The notes under the pieces were generated by a model, which saw only the letters and a program-made list of their open reading frames with translations, ran no database searches and was not told where the DNA came from. This document shows, piece by piece, positions 49,414 to 61,915 of a DNA stretch of 64,000 nucleotides. Both the position numbers and the translations under genes were made by a program. The stretch is from positions 930,001 to 994,000 of the forward strand of contig CADCXC010000013.1 in NCBI GenBank assembly GCA_902806595.1. Direction: 5' to 3'. Every line of letters starts with the position of its first letter. Position 1 is the stretch's first letter. This stretch comes from Pyrenopolyporus hunteri (taxonomy: Eukaryota > Ascomycota > Sordariomycetes > Xylariales > Hypoxylaceae).

Positions 49414-50559
49414 ATGCCGGCAGATTCGCCCAGCATATCTAAAGAGGGGCCTGACGATACCATCGAGCGCGTGACAACAGTCTCGACAGGGACGGAGAAA
49501 ATCGATTCTATGAGCCAGCGTGCACCAATCCCAGCAAGTCAGATGCAGGAAGGGACGGGCGCTGCGCTCGACTCGAACGCGGCCGCGCCAAACGTGCAGA
49601 TGAACGAATATGCGAACGGATACCACTTCCCACCAAAGTACCCCATCAAGGAACAACTTCGAATCTGGTTGGTTGATTTCTGGGGTTTCTATAATACTGG
49701 GTTCGGCTTGTTCTTCACCCTCTATGCCCTGAATGCCGTGGCTTGGGGTGGCATGCTCTTCCTCCTGCTGTGCAACGCGGCACCAGAAATGTGTTGGGTG
49801 GACGGCGAATTTGATTGCGACAATATCAACGCGCCGCGGCGGATATGGCTAGAGACGGACGCGCAAATATTGAACGCCCTATTCTGCGTGACTGGATTCG
49901 GCCTGGCACCCTGGCGCTTTCGTGATCTGTACCTACTACTACGGTATCGCCTCAAAGGCGATCACAAGGCTTTACGGCGCCTAGCAGGAGTTCATCGCAG
50001 CTGGTTTCGCCTTCCGGGCTCCGACCAACTCCCCGCATCCCTTGGACCGAAGAATGTCGAGGAAATAGCCATACGCTACGACGTCGATAGCGTGCCGTAC
50101 CCCCTTGAGACTATACCGGATGCTCCACTAACGGGTATCCGCGCGCCTCCGACTAAGATGGTAAAGATGGACGTCTCTATCGCTTTCAACGTGGGCAACA
50201 CTCTCTTACAGGCTGTTCTGTCGGGGTTCATGTGGGGGTTAAATAGGTACGATCGACCCAGCTGGTCGACGGGTCTTTTCGTTTGCCTTGCATGCATATC
50301 CGGTATGGTGGCAGGTATTATCACGGGTAAAGAGACCAGCCGAGTTAAGGCGATCGAGGGAGTCCCTTTAAATAAGAGGGATGCGGAGCGTCTCGCTCGT
50401 GATAAGGAGTTGGGCATCCCTCATTACAATAATATCAACGATAAGGATCCCGAGGCGCAGAAGGACAAAGAGAGGCAGGAAAAGCAAAAGAAATGGTTTA
50501 GGAGGTCCGAGAAATCGGGGCTCGGAGTTGAGAACGAAGGACAGGTTTACTGCGATTAA
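49414..50559 (+). CDS. DUF2985 family membrane protein
   Basis: Fungal membrane protein of the DUF2985 (PLAC8-related) type; molecular function unknown. Single exon of 381 residues. A polar N-terminal 75 residues is followed by PPKYPIKEQLRIWLVDFWGF, then hydrophobic segments near 96-122 and 150-168. Further segments around 265-285 (AFNVGNTLLQAVLSGFMWG) and 295-310 follow. RRIWLETDAQILNALFCVTGFG is the family hallmark. The C-terminus is charged with Lys/Glu/Asp repeats. The start is the ATG at 49414; the frame begins two codons earlier with GTG. The leader before it contains T/C-rich stretches. Confidence 0.85.
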   Translation: MPADSPSISKEGPDDTIERVTTVSTGTEKIDSMSQRAPIPASQMQEGTGAALDSNAAAPNVQMNEYANGYHFPPKYPIKEQLRIWLVDFWGFYNTGFGLFFTLYALNAVAWGGMLFLLLCNAAPEMCWVDGEFDCDNINAPRRIWLETDAQILNALFCVTGFGLAPWRFRDLYLLLRYRLKGDHKALRRLAGVHRSWFRLPGSDQLPASLGPKNVEEIAIRYDVDSVPYPLETIPDAPLTGIRAPPTKMVKMDVSIAFNVGNTLLQAVLSGFMWGLNRYDRPSWSTGLFVCLACISGMVAGIITGKETSRVKAIEGVPLNKRDAERLARDKELGIPHYNNINDKDPEAQKDKERQEKQKKWFRRSEKSGLGVENEGQVYCD

Positions 50560-51620
50560 TGGTAAAAAGAAAAGCATGGCGTTTTTTTTTTTTTTTCGGG
50601 CGGGACTCTATAGACAGCATAAGCATTCATAGTGTTTACTAGCATTCAATTATTTTACTGCATACACAGCTTACCACCTCCTTAAGAGGTGAGGTAATAT
50701 ATCTAGAAATGATTCGTCAAGGCTGTTCGATACAATCACTGATTCCGATATCTACCTATGGAATCTTTTTTTCGACGATACCGTTTTTCGATTCGGCAAT
50801 GCAAGCTTTACATCATGTTAAGAGGGGTGGGATAAGAGGAGAACAGGGTGTAGGCATAGTAGTAATATGTATTAAGAAGGACTTAGCATCTCGAAAATCA
50901 ACATTGCCCTCCAAGTACCTTAGCAGGTGACGGCAATTAAATACAATGAACAGCTCACGAGACGTGATAATGCATGCGTCGAGATAGGAAACTTCCGCTT
51001 CTCGGGTCTTGGAGGGGAATGGGCAGCTAAGCCAATTAGGGTCGAGTTCGATATCGTGAGGCTAGTCAGCTGACCAATACGGATCCATTTTCGACCCCAG
51101 CTTTTAGGTAAAATGCTCAGGTGCGTCTAGCCTAGCTCTGCAGAACTTTGCGCCTGCTGTCCAGCAAGGTACATGCACTGCGCGTAGCATGTCCGCGCCA
51201 CTGGCGCATTCGGCGACCTTAACGTGATGTACTACGAGATGTACCCCATTACGTGATGTGGACCTCCTATGTACCTACCCAAAGTATGGTTACGCATGCC
51301 CGGATATCGATGCATTACATAAGGCTTTCCCAATTCGAACGTTATCAGACGTATCTGTTCAACCACGCGGCGTCCCTGAAGTCTCGGCGTCCCTGACACA
51401 CATCAACCATCACCACCTCTCCCCATCCTTCATCGCCGCCATCTCCGGGGAGCCTCGCCATCTGTCGAAGCTCATCAAGCTTCATTGAATCATACTGCCC
51501 AGGACGTCCCTCGTTCCTTTCTTCATAAATATTGTAGATTTTATCTTTCTCTGAAGTTCCCCAATTGTGTCGTAAGCTTCTAGCCTTATCTCCCGCTGGC
51601 GTGAGACTGCTGTTCCCCCT
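50560..51620. other. Intergenic, 1.1 kb
   Basis: 3' flank of the DUF2985 gene, starting with a run of 17 T at about 50582-50598, and promoter of the transporter. No gene supported. Confidence 0.5.
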
Positions 51621-53062
51621 ATGAACCCGCGACAACCTCCCGCCACGATGGCGTCGAAGTTCCTCATCCCGCTCCTCGTGGGCATGATGCTGCTCACCGG
51701 CGTGTGCAACACGCTGTTCACCAAGTACCAGGTAAATCTCACACATCAATCCGCTTCGTCGTGAACCCCATAGGCGTCGCGATTGATCGACTGACGTGAC
51801 TGATTGGCTAACCCGCGGCTCCGCAGGACAACCAATGCGTCCGAAACTGCGACGACCCGGACCCCAAGAAGCGGAAAACGTTCGAGCAGCCCGTCCTCCA
51901 GACCGCGCAGATGTTCGTCGGCGAGGTCGGGTGCTGGCTCGTCGTCGGCATCATGGCCGCCTACGAGCGCTACTCCAACCGGAAAACCCCCAAGGCCAAC
52001 GGCTACCGAGCCGTGTCCGCGCGTGACGCCGACGACGACGCCGACGCCGCCAGCATCAACTCGGAACGCGCGCTCATCCAGCCCCAGACGACGACGCGTA
52101 AGATCGGCGCGCCGGACGGGCTCCTCAGCGGCTTCGGCATCACGCTCCTCGCGCTGCCGGCCATTTGCGACATCCTCGGCACCACGCTCGTCAACGCCGG
52201 CCTGTTCATGGTGGCGGCCTCCATCTACCAGATGACGCGCGGCGCCCTCGTGCTGTTCGTCGGCCTGTTCAGCGTCGTCTTCCTCCACCGCAAGCTCCAC
52301 CTGTTCCAGTGGGTCTCCCTGGTCGGCGTCGTGACCGGCGTCGCGCTTGTCGGGCTCGCGGGCGTCATCTGGCCTGATACTAAGGCTCAGGCTACGGACG
52401 CCCTGCGCCAGGCCGCGGATGAGGTCGCGTCTGTTGATGGGCTCCGCGCTGCGTTGGGCGTGGTGCTTATTGCGGGTGCGCAGATCTTCACTGCTACTCA
52501 GTTCGTCCTTGAGGAGTTCCTGTTGGAGCGTTCGAGCATCGAGCCGATCGAGGTTGTCGGCTGGGAGGGCTTGTTCGGTCTCGCTGTCACGCTGATCTGT
52601 ATGCTGATAATGCACCTGGCCTTTGGGAGAACTGATGCTGGTCGCTACGGCATGTTCGATATGGTGGAGGGTTTCCGCCAGATGACGGAGTACAAGGCTG
52701 TCTGGGTTTCTAGTATCCTTACAATGATCTCTATTGGGTAAGTTGGACTTCTCAGCGTCTACTATCAAAGCGCGAATACTAATTAGGTCGCTAGTGGTTT
52801 CAACTTCTTCGGCCTCTCGGTCACTCGTAGCGTCAGTGCGACCGCCCGGTCGACCATCGACAGCTGCCGCACCTTGTTCATCTGGATGGTGTCGCTCGGC
52901 CTCGGGTGGGAGACCTTCAAGTGGCTGCAGGTTGTCGGGTTCGCGCTTTTGGTGTACTTCACCTTCCTGTTCAACGGCGTCGTACGCCCGCCCCTAAAGT
53001 TCCTCGAGCCCGAGGAGGAGGTCGAGGAGCTGCTCCCCGAGGAACCTATCGAGCACAACTAA
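51621..53062 (+). CDS. Drug/metabolite transporter, SLC35F6-like
   Basis: Multi-pass transporter of the DMT/EamA superfamily, nearest the SLC35F6 group. Exons 51621-51731 (or from 51648), 51827-52737 and 52795-53062 give 429 or 420 residues. The first segment is FLIPLLVGMMLLTGVCNTLF. Further hydrophobic helices include GFGITLLALPAICDILGTTL, GALVLFVGLFSVVFL and WVSLVGVVTGVALVGLAGVI. About nine to ten helices are visible. The last exon starts GFNFFGLSVTRSVSATARST, a conserved segment of the family, and ends with an acidic tail rich in Glu. Two in-frame ATGs compete: 51621 comes first, while 51648 has the better context and gives the shorter MASKF start. Substrate and membrane are unknown. G+C content is clearly higher than in its neighbours. 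Confidence 0.88.
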
Positions 53063-54694
53063 AATTTTAACGCTCCGGGATTGATACTTGGCCCTGTCTA
53101 GGAGTACAGCGGGCTAGAATCTACCACAACATATTGGCTATTAGAAAGTCGGACGATGGCTAGGCGCCTAGCGGATAAGAGAGATATTTATCACATAAGC
53201 TGCTGCATTGGGATGGCGTTTGTTGGGGCTAGGACTGGGTCCGGTATTGGTATTGGCACTGGTATTTTCGTTCGTCGGTTATTACGCTTGTAATGCGTAT
53301 CTTGGCTAAGATGCTCTCGTTTAGTTTCGCAATGGATCAGATTGTCTGTTATAACTTCCTGGTGCTTAGCCTTCGGGTGATCTAGTTCTTACTTCTAAAC
53401 GCGGTACCTAGTTTTTCGTTCTTCGTCGACTGAGTAGGTGTGGTTGGTTGGGAAGGACGCCGGTTTATAACGCTGCTGAGTAGAGGAAGGGGCTCAACTG
53501 CGGTAGACGGTGTGGTAATCGTGGTGTTTCTCATCGTATATTCCTTACCGTTCATGGGGTTCTTCTAGAAAGTATAGCGTAGAGTTGGATACATTATAAA
53601 ACCGGAGGGACTAATAAAGATATATTATATCTAAATAGGAGAGGCAGTGCTCTAACTCTGGCCCAAGATCTCTTAAACCTGACAATCGCAGCTCACCCGC
53701 TTCTGCTTCGGGAGGAGTTCACCAATATAGTAGGTAGGTACCTACATATGCGATTCTGTGGACTATAATCTCTGCTTCACCTCAAACCCGGTCCTGAGTC
53801 GATTGGTATAGCATCGAGACCGTCCCGTGTAGTCTCTATTCTGTGTCTATTAGTTCATCTAACGGGTAGAGAGTATGGCTAACTCAGCACCAGAGCTGGG
53901 ATCGCGAGCTCATGTCGGTATATAGACTTTGGTATTGAGGACTAACGAGTTTACGAAGCAACCAGCAGAAGTTGTATTAATGAGATAAGCCACGACACTC
54001 ACAGACAATGTCCCCATACTCTAAAAACCTACAAGCAAGCCCAGGCGGGCCTAACACGAAGCATCAGAGCACCAAAGCATACCTTACTGTTCAACTGTCT
54101 ATTTCTCACGTTGACCTACTCTCTCGTACCAGAACGTCTGTCTACGCCTAGGAGTCAATTCAAAAAGAAGGAAGAGAGAAGGGAAAGATAGGAAAAAGGG
54201 AGAAAAGTGCAACTCTGTTCGGATCTTAGGAGACCTCTATGAGCGGGCATTTGTTTGCCTGAACCGGGACACTGCGGATCCGCGAGAGCCTGCGCCGTTC
54301 GTTCGCCCTGTTCTAAGAACTACCAAGCAAACCCGCTCGCAAGAACGCCGCCGAAACGCCCAGCCTATGCATTAAGAGGTAACCATGCTACTAAAATCAG
54401 AAATGAACCGTAGGTTGTTGTGTGGGTGTGATTGTCCCCAATCCCGTCCATCCCATGCTCACTTGGCGGACGGAGGACGTGTCGTTACCTCAAGTGGGAT
54501 CAAATCCGCACTATCCGGCGCATCATCGAGCCATACCGTTTCCGCCTCCTCTGCCTATTCATTCATCCATCCATTCTCTCCGCCCGCTCATCCGTCTACT
54601 CCCTACCCTCGCCTATCCCCCATCACTTCGATTGATCGATCGACCGGTCAACCAACCGCGCCGCAAGACAAGTGGAGATCGCCAAATGCACCGT
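53063..54694. other. Convergent intergenic region, 1.6 kb
   Basis: 3' flanks of the transporter (plus) and the Yippee gene (minus). Contains GGTATTGGTATTGGCACTGGTATT near 53250-53270 (short repeats). Open frames at 54385-54943 overlap the Yippee C-terminus in antisense. No other gene found. Confidence 0.5.
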
Positions 54695-55320
54695 CTAGCT
54701 GACATTACACAGCAGCTCGGCCTCGAGGATGAACTTGCCCTCCTTGTACTTTTCACTGGATTCGTAGGCGCGGTCATACTTCCAGCCGACGGTCTCCTTA
54801 CACTGCCGGCAGGTGATGTCGCGCACGATGTGCCGGCCCGTCGTCATGCTGCGCTCCGACGGCTCCCCCGCGTCCACGTTGACCACCGTGTTGAACAGGT
54901 ACGCCTTGCCGTGCTGGCCGCGGAAGTTCTGCCGTGCGTTTGAGGTTAGCCAGCGAGTTTCGTTAGTTTAGGTAGTTACGTAGGTGGGTAAGGTAGTTAA
55001 GACGGAGGGACCCCGGGTGCGGATGTGGTGGGGTGGGAAGCCGGAAAACGAGGCCGGTAGACGGGTAGGTCTCGAATGGATAGGTGGATTAGGAGTGTAA
55101 ACTAGCTGGCCGGGGAGGCTGGGATCGGGATAGACATCGCGAAGTAAGGGACTCGGATCGAAGCTGGGGAAGGCCCGGGTAGTGGGGGAACGAGAGAAAA
55201 GACGAGGGAGGGAGATCGTACCCGACTTATTATTTCCTCGTGGTTGGCGAGGTGTGCTTTACAATTCTTGCACCCATAGATCCTATTGCTATTAAGATAC
55301 GTGTTGTACGCAAGACCCAT
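54695..55320 (-). CDS. Yippee family zinc-binding protein
   Basis: Small, highly conserved zinc protein with the Yippee/Mis18/cereblon fold. Exons 55320-55222 and 54928-54695 give 110 residues. CKNC at 17-20 and CRQC at 73-76 are the two halves of the single zinc site. Conserved text includes GLAYNTYLNSNRIYGC, NFRGQHGKAYLFNTVVNV and CRQCKETVGWKYDRAYE, continuing with SEKYKEGKFILEAELL. The 293-nt intron is the longest inside a coding region here; its junction CGG|AAC restores IISRNFRGQ exactly. The start codon MGLAYNTYL fits the family. The biological role is not established in filamentous fungi; plant-pathogen work links it to development. Confidence 0.93.
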
Positions 55321-56957
55321 CGCGGCGAAGATGTTCCACGCGGATCGCGTGCCTCCGCCTAGTTGCTTGGCTTGGCTAAAACGTAAGGGCGACGTCGGTA
55401 TCGGGCGCTTGATAATGAGCAGGGCGGCCGGGTGGCTGGGTGGGCAGGTATTGATTGTGTCGAGGCGTTGAGACTGTTGAGGCCGGATGACGATACGAGG
55501 TTGGGGAAGGAAAGTAAGGTAAGGTCGGTTTAATAATAAGAGAGACCGGAACTGGTCTCGTGTCTGGTACCCAGATAGGAAAGCAGTAACCTAACGCAGA
55601 AGGGAATAAGACAAGCCGGAATACCAAATGCTTTGGTTTTATTGGTCTTCTTGCATCTGTGATGGAGGATGGGGGGGCTGCTAGAATTAGCAGCGATGGC
55701 AGGGTCAGATAAGAAAGTGAAAAAGAATTGGTATGTGTAAGACAGTCCTCATAAGATGCGGGTGTGATCTGGTAGATCTTTCGGTTGAGGTCATCCGAGA
55801 AGGCGCATGCGCATGTGGTAGAATATGAAGGCACGTAACAAGAAGGCACAGTGCTTATCTATCTTATTTAGAGGGGCGCCGAGGCCAAGTTCTAGCGGAT
55901 AGTAACCCCGCTATTGCCCTGTATTGCCCTGTATTACATATATCGCACAGTACCTAAGGCACAGTACCGCGTCGGAGTACCGAGGTAGGTACCTATTAGA
56001 GATGACTCTCCCACGTCAGGGAACTGCATGTATCAGTGCCACCCGATAGCTAGGGTACCTGCTAGCCGAAAACAATACAGGTGGGTAGGTACCTGGATTT
56101 TAGTACTCAAAACACTGAACGGCAGAGGCCAAACACCTAAACTGCGGTTCTTTATAAGTGAATGGCTACCTGCTTAAATGGATCACATGAACATTCCCAT
56201 TCACCATATATACTAACTACTACGACCAAGATAAAGCTCCTACATTTCAGGTGTTCAAAAGCAAAAAAGGACCTATAAACTCAAACGCTACTGAGTTATA
56301 TATATATTTATAGGTACCTAGGTAGGTATCAGAGCTGGCGTAAATTCCCTTACCCGAATCACATAAACCGTCGCCCTGAACAAAGCACTTAAACCTTTGG
56401 CATAGTCCCGGTATCATAGCATCATTGAAGGTTACCAAGTAGTGTCTCTAATTTGCCTGGTACCTACACCATGTGACTAAGTTGGTATTCGTTTCCTCTT
56501 TTGGTTTTGTCGGACTCTGGAATCCAATGGTCATATCCAGTTGCGGTTGCCAACCCATGTCTTAGCTCACCTTTTTACTCAACCCACCGGATCTAGGGAT
56601 GCAAGACTTCCCTTTGTCCCTTCTTGTAAGAGTTTCTAATGTGTTTTAATGTTTAATATGCACGCAACTTCAATTTGCAATATCATTTTTTGTATACGTT
56701 TAGAACCATGTTCTCGATGTATCCGGTCGTATCATTCAGCGTCAGGCTGATGTATCTATCAGCAAAGGTAAGGTATCTACAAGAAGCTGTGAGGGCGGTC
56801 CAAGGAAAAGAAGCAAATATGCGCAATCGAACGGAGCAATAGTACAAATACAAAAATCTGGACCCCCATTTGGATTACTTTATCCCAGTAATCCCATGTG
56901 TCGCCTAGACACAATCTACCATCGCCTAGACACAATCTACCATCGCCTAGACACAAT
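55321..56957. other. Intergenic, 1.6 kb, Yippee promoter and reductase 3' flank
   Basis: Yippee upstream region on the left, ferric-reductase 3' flank on the right. Several TACCTAGGTA words occur (near 55980-56000, 56090 and 56315-56330). No gene supported. Confidence 0.5.
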
Positions 56958-56963
56958 CTACCA
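56901..56963. repeat. 21-bp tandem repeat, three perfect copies
   Basis: TCGCCTAGACACAATCTACC plus A, repeated three times without mismatch. The copy at 56943-56963 overlaps the last Trp codon and TAG stop of the ferric-reductase gene on the minus strand. Because 21 is a multiple of three, the TAG recurs in frame in the other two copies. Confidence 0.95.
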
Positions 56964-58766
56964 CGAGAAGGCCTCCTCGATGAAGTCGATAGAGGTGTCA
57001 TACTGCTTTTGGCGAATCGCATGCCTGACCTCGTCGCTAAGAGCACCGGGTCCGCACACTGTCACGCCCATGGTCCCGATTTGCTGCTCTGCCTCCATGC
57101 CTATGAGTGTCTCGATGTTGGGTCGGCCAGGGAACATCTGGACTGTTGAAGATGGGCTGTGAATCTCCTTGGTTGAGCGTGGCCGGCTGACGAACAGCAT
57201 GATGCGCAACACGTCACGCCTCCTGTCCATTGCTAGAATCTCCGTCATCCAAGGCCGGATCCACTCGAGGTGCTCGGGACTCTGAATAATCCACACGAGT
57301 ACCACTTTCCGCGTGGCCACCGTGCCGTTCGCGAAGCCGGCTACTAGATCCCGGACGTGGGGAACTGCGTGAGTAATACCCACACCACCGGCAAAAAGCA
57401 TCACGGTGCCATACGAGTGCATCTTGTGCTCTCCGCCGTATGGTCCCTCAACCAAGCACCTTGTCAGAAGCCGGCCATCGGGTTGTGCTGCCGCCTTCTG
57501 GTACAGCGTGTGTGTCATTCCAGTACGTCCTCGGATGATGAAAGACATGCTCGTCTTCTGCATGGCCAGGACGTCTTGTCGGTTCATAGCCAACTTATCC
57601 GGGTTCAGCTCCTCGGCTTCCTCACTCCACGCCAAAGAGAAGGGGTGAGACTGCCAGAGACTGATGCTTGGCATGTATAGATACGCGTGCTGGCCGGGAC
57701 GGAAAGTCCAAGGTCGGGCCATCGTCACTGTCACGCGAACAGCATTGCCAGGAAGTGCCTCAACAAGCGTCTTGGTTCCTCCTCGGCCAAAGTTGTGGTA
57801 AGCAACGCGCATGAAACGGATAAGCCTGTCGCCGACCCATACAGGGATAACAGGAACCAACCATTTAATCGCGGCAAGTTGCTTCAAGTCCAGATGATAC
57901 CAAAGACCGACGATTGCCAAAGCGGCCAGGCCAATGTGCAAGATCTTGAAGGTCTCGTAGTACGCATGCCTCGCGATGCTGGAAGCTTGGAAGAGAATCA
58001 CAACGAAGGCAATCGTGGCCTAGATATGTTAGTTAAGGGACTCGTGTCCAGGTCAGGGATACGTAAAGCTTACAAGGAAACCGTACAACATAAACTGTAC
58101 GGTGACCGTGGTGTGTAAGGTGGCTGACCATCCTTTTGTCGCTGCCGACGCAGCCCAGTAGGCGAAGGTATGGCATACTGCCTCCAACGCCACGATACGG
58201 CCGAACCACCGATGCATCAGGTTGAACGTGTCAAAGGACATGCCAAGGAGACCAATCAAAGGATTATTTCTTCCCGCCATGACGAATAGCGGAATCATGT
58301 TGGCTGTAGCTAATGTTCCGCTTCGGTTTCTCAGCTGCTTGCACGCATCCTGGAAGCTTTCGGCGAAGGGGATATGGACAACGCAGAAAGCGATGTTGGT
58401 CGCGAAGTAGCCCATTAGGAAGAGAAACTGGAACCGAGTCGGTAGAGTACCGACATTGATAGCGCTGCTAAGTTGAAATTCTCGATTGTGTCGCTTCCTG
58501 AACATAGGCGCATAGAGCAGGTTCTTCTTGATCCAGGATACCTTCGGCGACGCATTCGCGAAGTATCGTTGTGTGTCGTTTGTCAGGCACGTGACGGTTC
58601 GGATATACTTGATGAGCGCTGTTGTGATGCGCCATACGATAAGGGCCAGAGAGAGTGCGCCGCACACGATCAATAGATAGTTGGACAAGGATTCGTTCTC
58701 CATCCGCGGCGTCCATCCTGCGGCCTGCCCCTCACCAGCATCTTGTTTTCCTTCGCCCCCGGCCAT
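56958..58766 (-). CDS. Ferric reductase-type NADPH oxidoreductase
   Basis: Plasma-membrane or internal-membrane flavocytochrome of the FRE/NOX superfamily, moving electrons from NADPH through FAD and two haems to an acceptor such as Fe(III). Exons 58766-58074 and 58019-56958 give 584 residues. Haem ligands: His185/His199 (HRWFGRIVALEAVCH) and His259/His273 (HIGLAALAIVGLWYH), both H-x13-H. HPFSLAW near 356 is the FAD loop. GPYGG and AGGVGITHAVP mark the nucleotide-binding part, and the C-terminus ends IEEAFSW. Compared with classical Fre1 it has a short N-terminus (about 30 residues) without an obvious signal peptide. A TGATAA (58875-58880) lies about 110 bp upstream, too little evidence for iron GATA control. 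The true substrate (iron, copper or oxygen) is not determined by sequence. Confidence 0.92.
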
Positions 58767-61700
58767 GATAAAGTCTTGTGTCTTGTGTCTTTTTCTGTAA
58801 GTAAATGCCAGCTAAACTGATCAAAGTTTAGTAATTGAAATGAAGAACCTCTTGGGTTCGGATGGTCGTTTGTTTGATAAGGAATGTCCGTCTCAAAGGT
58901 TGGCTTTGAGGTCTAATGGGAATATGTGTAAGGGGCCAAACAAGATCAACTTGGATAGCCACGAAGAAGAATGAACGAATGGCAGTAACAGCCTGCTGTC
59001 GTTAAGTGGTGGTGGTGAAGGCGACCTAAGGCGTCTCCGAACTGGTAGTCTGAGGTGACTCAAGATAGAGTTGAGGCGAGGTGCCAAGATCCGGAGGGTT
59101 ACCGGTATTTAAAGGGAGTTGTGGTTAGACGGCCCCCAGATGGGAAGCGAACGTCAAAGAGCCTCGAAGGATGCCACCTAGGGAATGCTTTTAGGAGGCC
59201 TAACGAGGGCTATATTGGGAATGAGTGAAGTAGGGCGACGTTACATTCGCCCAAGTCTGGTTTTTTAAAGAACCAGGGACTTTGGGATGCTGTCCAGGTC
59301 TGGATCTGAAAAGAGAGGACCAGAAGGATTTGAGGCAGTGAAGGCGTGAAAACCTAGAGAGCAATACCCATCTGCGTGAGATATATGAATGAGGAAGAAT
59401 AAGGAGATCCAGGCAATTTTGAAGATGAGCCACAGAGAAGATTGGGCCCGGAACAGTCTGGTACGTACCAGTGGGGCATATAGGTATACATGTGCCTAGG
59501 TAGGTACCTCTTACCTTATACATCCTTGTAGGTGCTGGGTATATCGTATACTGTAAGTACCCGACTGGGGGGTCGCTATTACCTACTCAATTACGTCTGC
59601 TAATACCGGTCGCCCTTTAACCATGCGCCAATCACTTGTGCCTACCCCTGAAAATCAAGCTTACATAGGAGGCGTGCAGTAAGGGAAAGAAAGAATGAAT
59701 CGAGTACGTAGTACCTGTGCCATACTAGGGAGGGGCTGGCTGACATTTCCCCTCAGACAGTGGGTCTCCATATACGCCCTGCCTCCTAAATGCATGTACC
59801 TTCCGCACTACGGCACCCTACTCCACTCTCAGCCAATCTGAAGTCTTTCACCGACAGCACAAAATTCAAAATTCTCAGCTCGCCGTGATTGAGGCAACTC
59901 AACTGAAGTCGGAAAAGTTTAGATGGTACCTGTTTACTTTTTTGTTTGTATTTTCTTCACCAATTCCCTTTGGGTCCTCATTTATCAAACAAAAACATCG
60001 GGTATTACCACATAAATAATCTGAAACTCGCGATAAGAAAAAAAATCTGCACACTTCAATATGTACACGCGTCCACAGTCCTTGCCAGTTTTTCCCTCTT
60101 CTCTTCTTTTCTTTTTAGCCCAAAACGCGAGCAGTTTTCCTCAGGTCAGTGTGGGGATGGACCGATAAAGCGCCACCAATGCAAGGTACACAGGCAGATA
60201 GGCTACGAAAAGCAGCAACATTGGCCGAGGGTCTAAACAGATCGACCAGGGGATGCTCCCTCAAGCCACGGGAGAGGCGAATCCCATCTCTACTTTACGT
60301 TACGGATCCGAACGGGTCCAGCCACCCACCCGTATGGCCAATGAGTGTTAGACCTCTTAGAGGCATATTTACTTCTTTTCGGGACCGCGAATTACGTGTA
60401 TACGTCTGTGGTGCGTGCTATCTTCCATCAACACTTCGAGATTTAAGCATGGCGGCCGTCTGGTGGCTTCATCTATTCGTTGTTCGATTTTATCCCTGCA
60501 ACAGCGGGGGACATCATGATCAACAGAGTCGTTTCGAAACGAAGCCAGCGCGCGTTCGAATACAGGGCAGATTCTTCATTAGCTCCGGGGCGGCCGGGGT
60601 CTAGTTGGGCAAAACACCAATGATGACTCGTAACGGCCTAGCACCAGTGCTCAGATGGGGCAGCAAACCATGATCTAGCGGCTAATCGTAATGTGGAATA
60701 CTGTCAGAAGCATCCCATATTTTACCTATCCACCTAGTCATGCACATGGATGTGGCTCGATTACGACCAAAAAAAAACTCCTACTCCGCTGGCGATCGTT
60801 GGATTATTGTTGCTCTTCAACGAAACACCGTAACGCCTCTCTGGTATACTCCGATTCGTTCATTTTATCATCGAAAGAATGTTTACTCTCTGGTAAGTTA
60901 AGACACGGTCTACAATGCTCCATTCTTTTGTTAGGGCACAAGATAATCTAACGCTGCGGTCCTATTCGAACTAATGCCTCCCCTCTTCTTTAGCAGGATG
61001 GTGCTTGCGTCATCCGCATATACTCGGGCATCCTATTCGAGTAACCACAAACACGACGATGATGACAGATGTAGCGCCCTCTCCATTATCCGAATGCGCA
61101 TACATAGGTACCTACCTATAGAGCCTCACATTTTACGCAATCACTTTATGAGACCATTCTGTTGCGTCTGAATACACATATACATAATAATCCTCCTAAC
61201 TAAGCCGTACTTTTTTATTCTCATACCGAACGTATGTTTATTCATCCTACCCATTCTTAGATTAATCACAATTACCATATCGATACCGTACAGGAACCAT
61301 GGCTTGATATTACAGGCTAAGTTTTAACTATCTTCCTTATCGAAAATGGCGCCGTCGTCACGCATTATCCCCCACGTCCATCCGAGACCTTATTTAGAGT
61401 GGTGCAAGGGCTCTTGTTTTGCATATATCCCGACGTTCGTTGATGATCGATAACCCAGATATACATAGCAAGTGGCCCATGTTCTGGCATGATTCAAGTT
61501 GAGACGAGTTGCCCAGTTGGGTCGTTTCAAGTTTCAACTCTTAGTCACCTTCGCCCCAGCTGCGGAGGATGGGCACATGGATGTCAAGGCGATCTGTCGG
61601 GTTTTACTGACAACGCTACGCAATCAAAGAACAGCAACTTGCTTATTACATCTAGCGCTCGAACGTTTTACTATTATATAAGGTATAATAATACATCACA

Positions 61701-61915
61701 ACTCCATATTCAACACCATCCAGTGGCGGAGATACAAGGTTGCCGTTCCGCGATCGACACCAAACATTCAGGTCGGAACCCGTGGAAATATAATTCATTA
61801 ATATTTCCGGGTCCGAACCCCATCGCACGTGTCCAAAGATAGACAGCTGCGCAACATTCCAACGATGGGCTCATAATGCTAGAAAATGATGCCGTCCACG
61901 GCAGCTAGCGAAGAC
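58767..61915. other. Intergenic, 3.1 kb
   Basis: Promoter side of the ferric-reductase gene and 3' flank of the right-edge gene. Frames at 59200-59523 (minus) and 60149-60604 (plus) are open but lack protein character. No RNA gene or transposon recognised. Confidence 0.5.

Noticed and set aside
52003..52768. Long minus-strand frames opposite the transporter
   Set aside because: Antisense shadow produced by high G+C codon usage; the Asp/Glu/His-rich translation has no family resemblance.
54422..54943. 173-codon plus-strand frame
   Set aside because: Its last third is antisense to Yippee exon 2 and the rest is low-complexity Pro/Ser/His.
58875..58880. GATA-type site as evidence of iron regulation of the reductase
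   Set aside because: A single TGATAA is expected by chance; no clustered or extended site was seen.
60149..60604. 151-codon plus-strand frame
   Set aside because: No motif or credible composition; probably a chance open frame.
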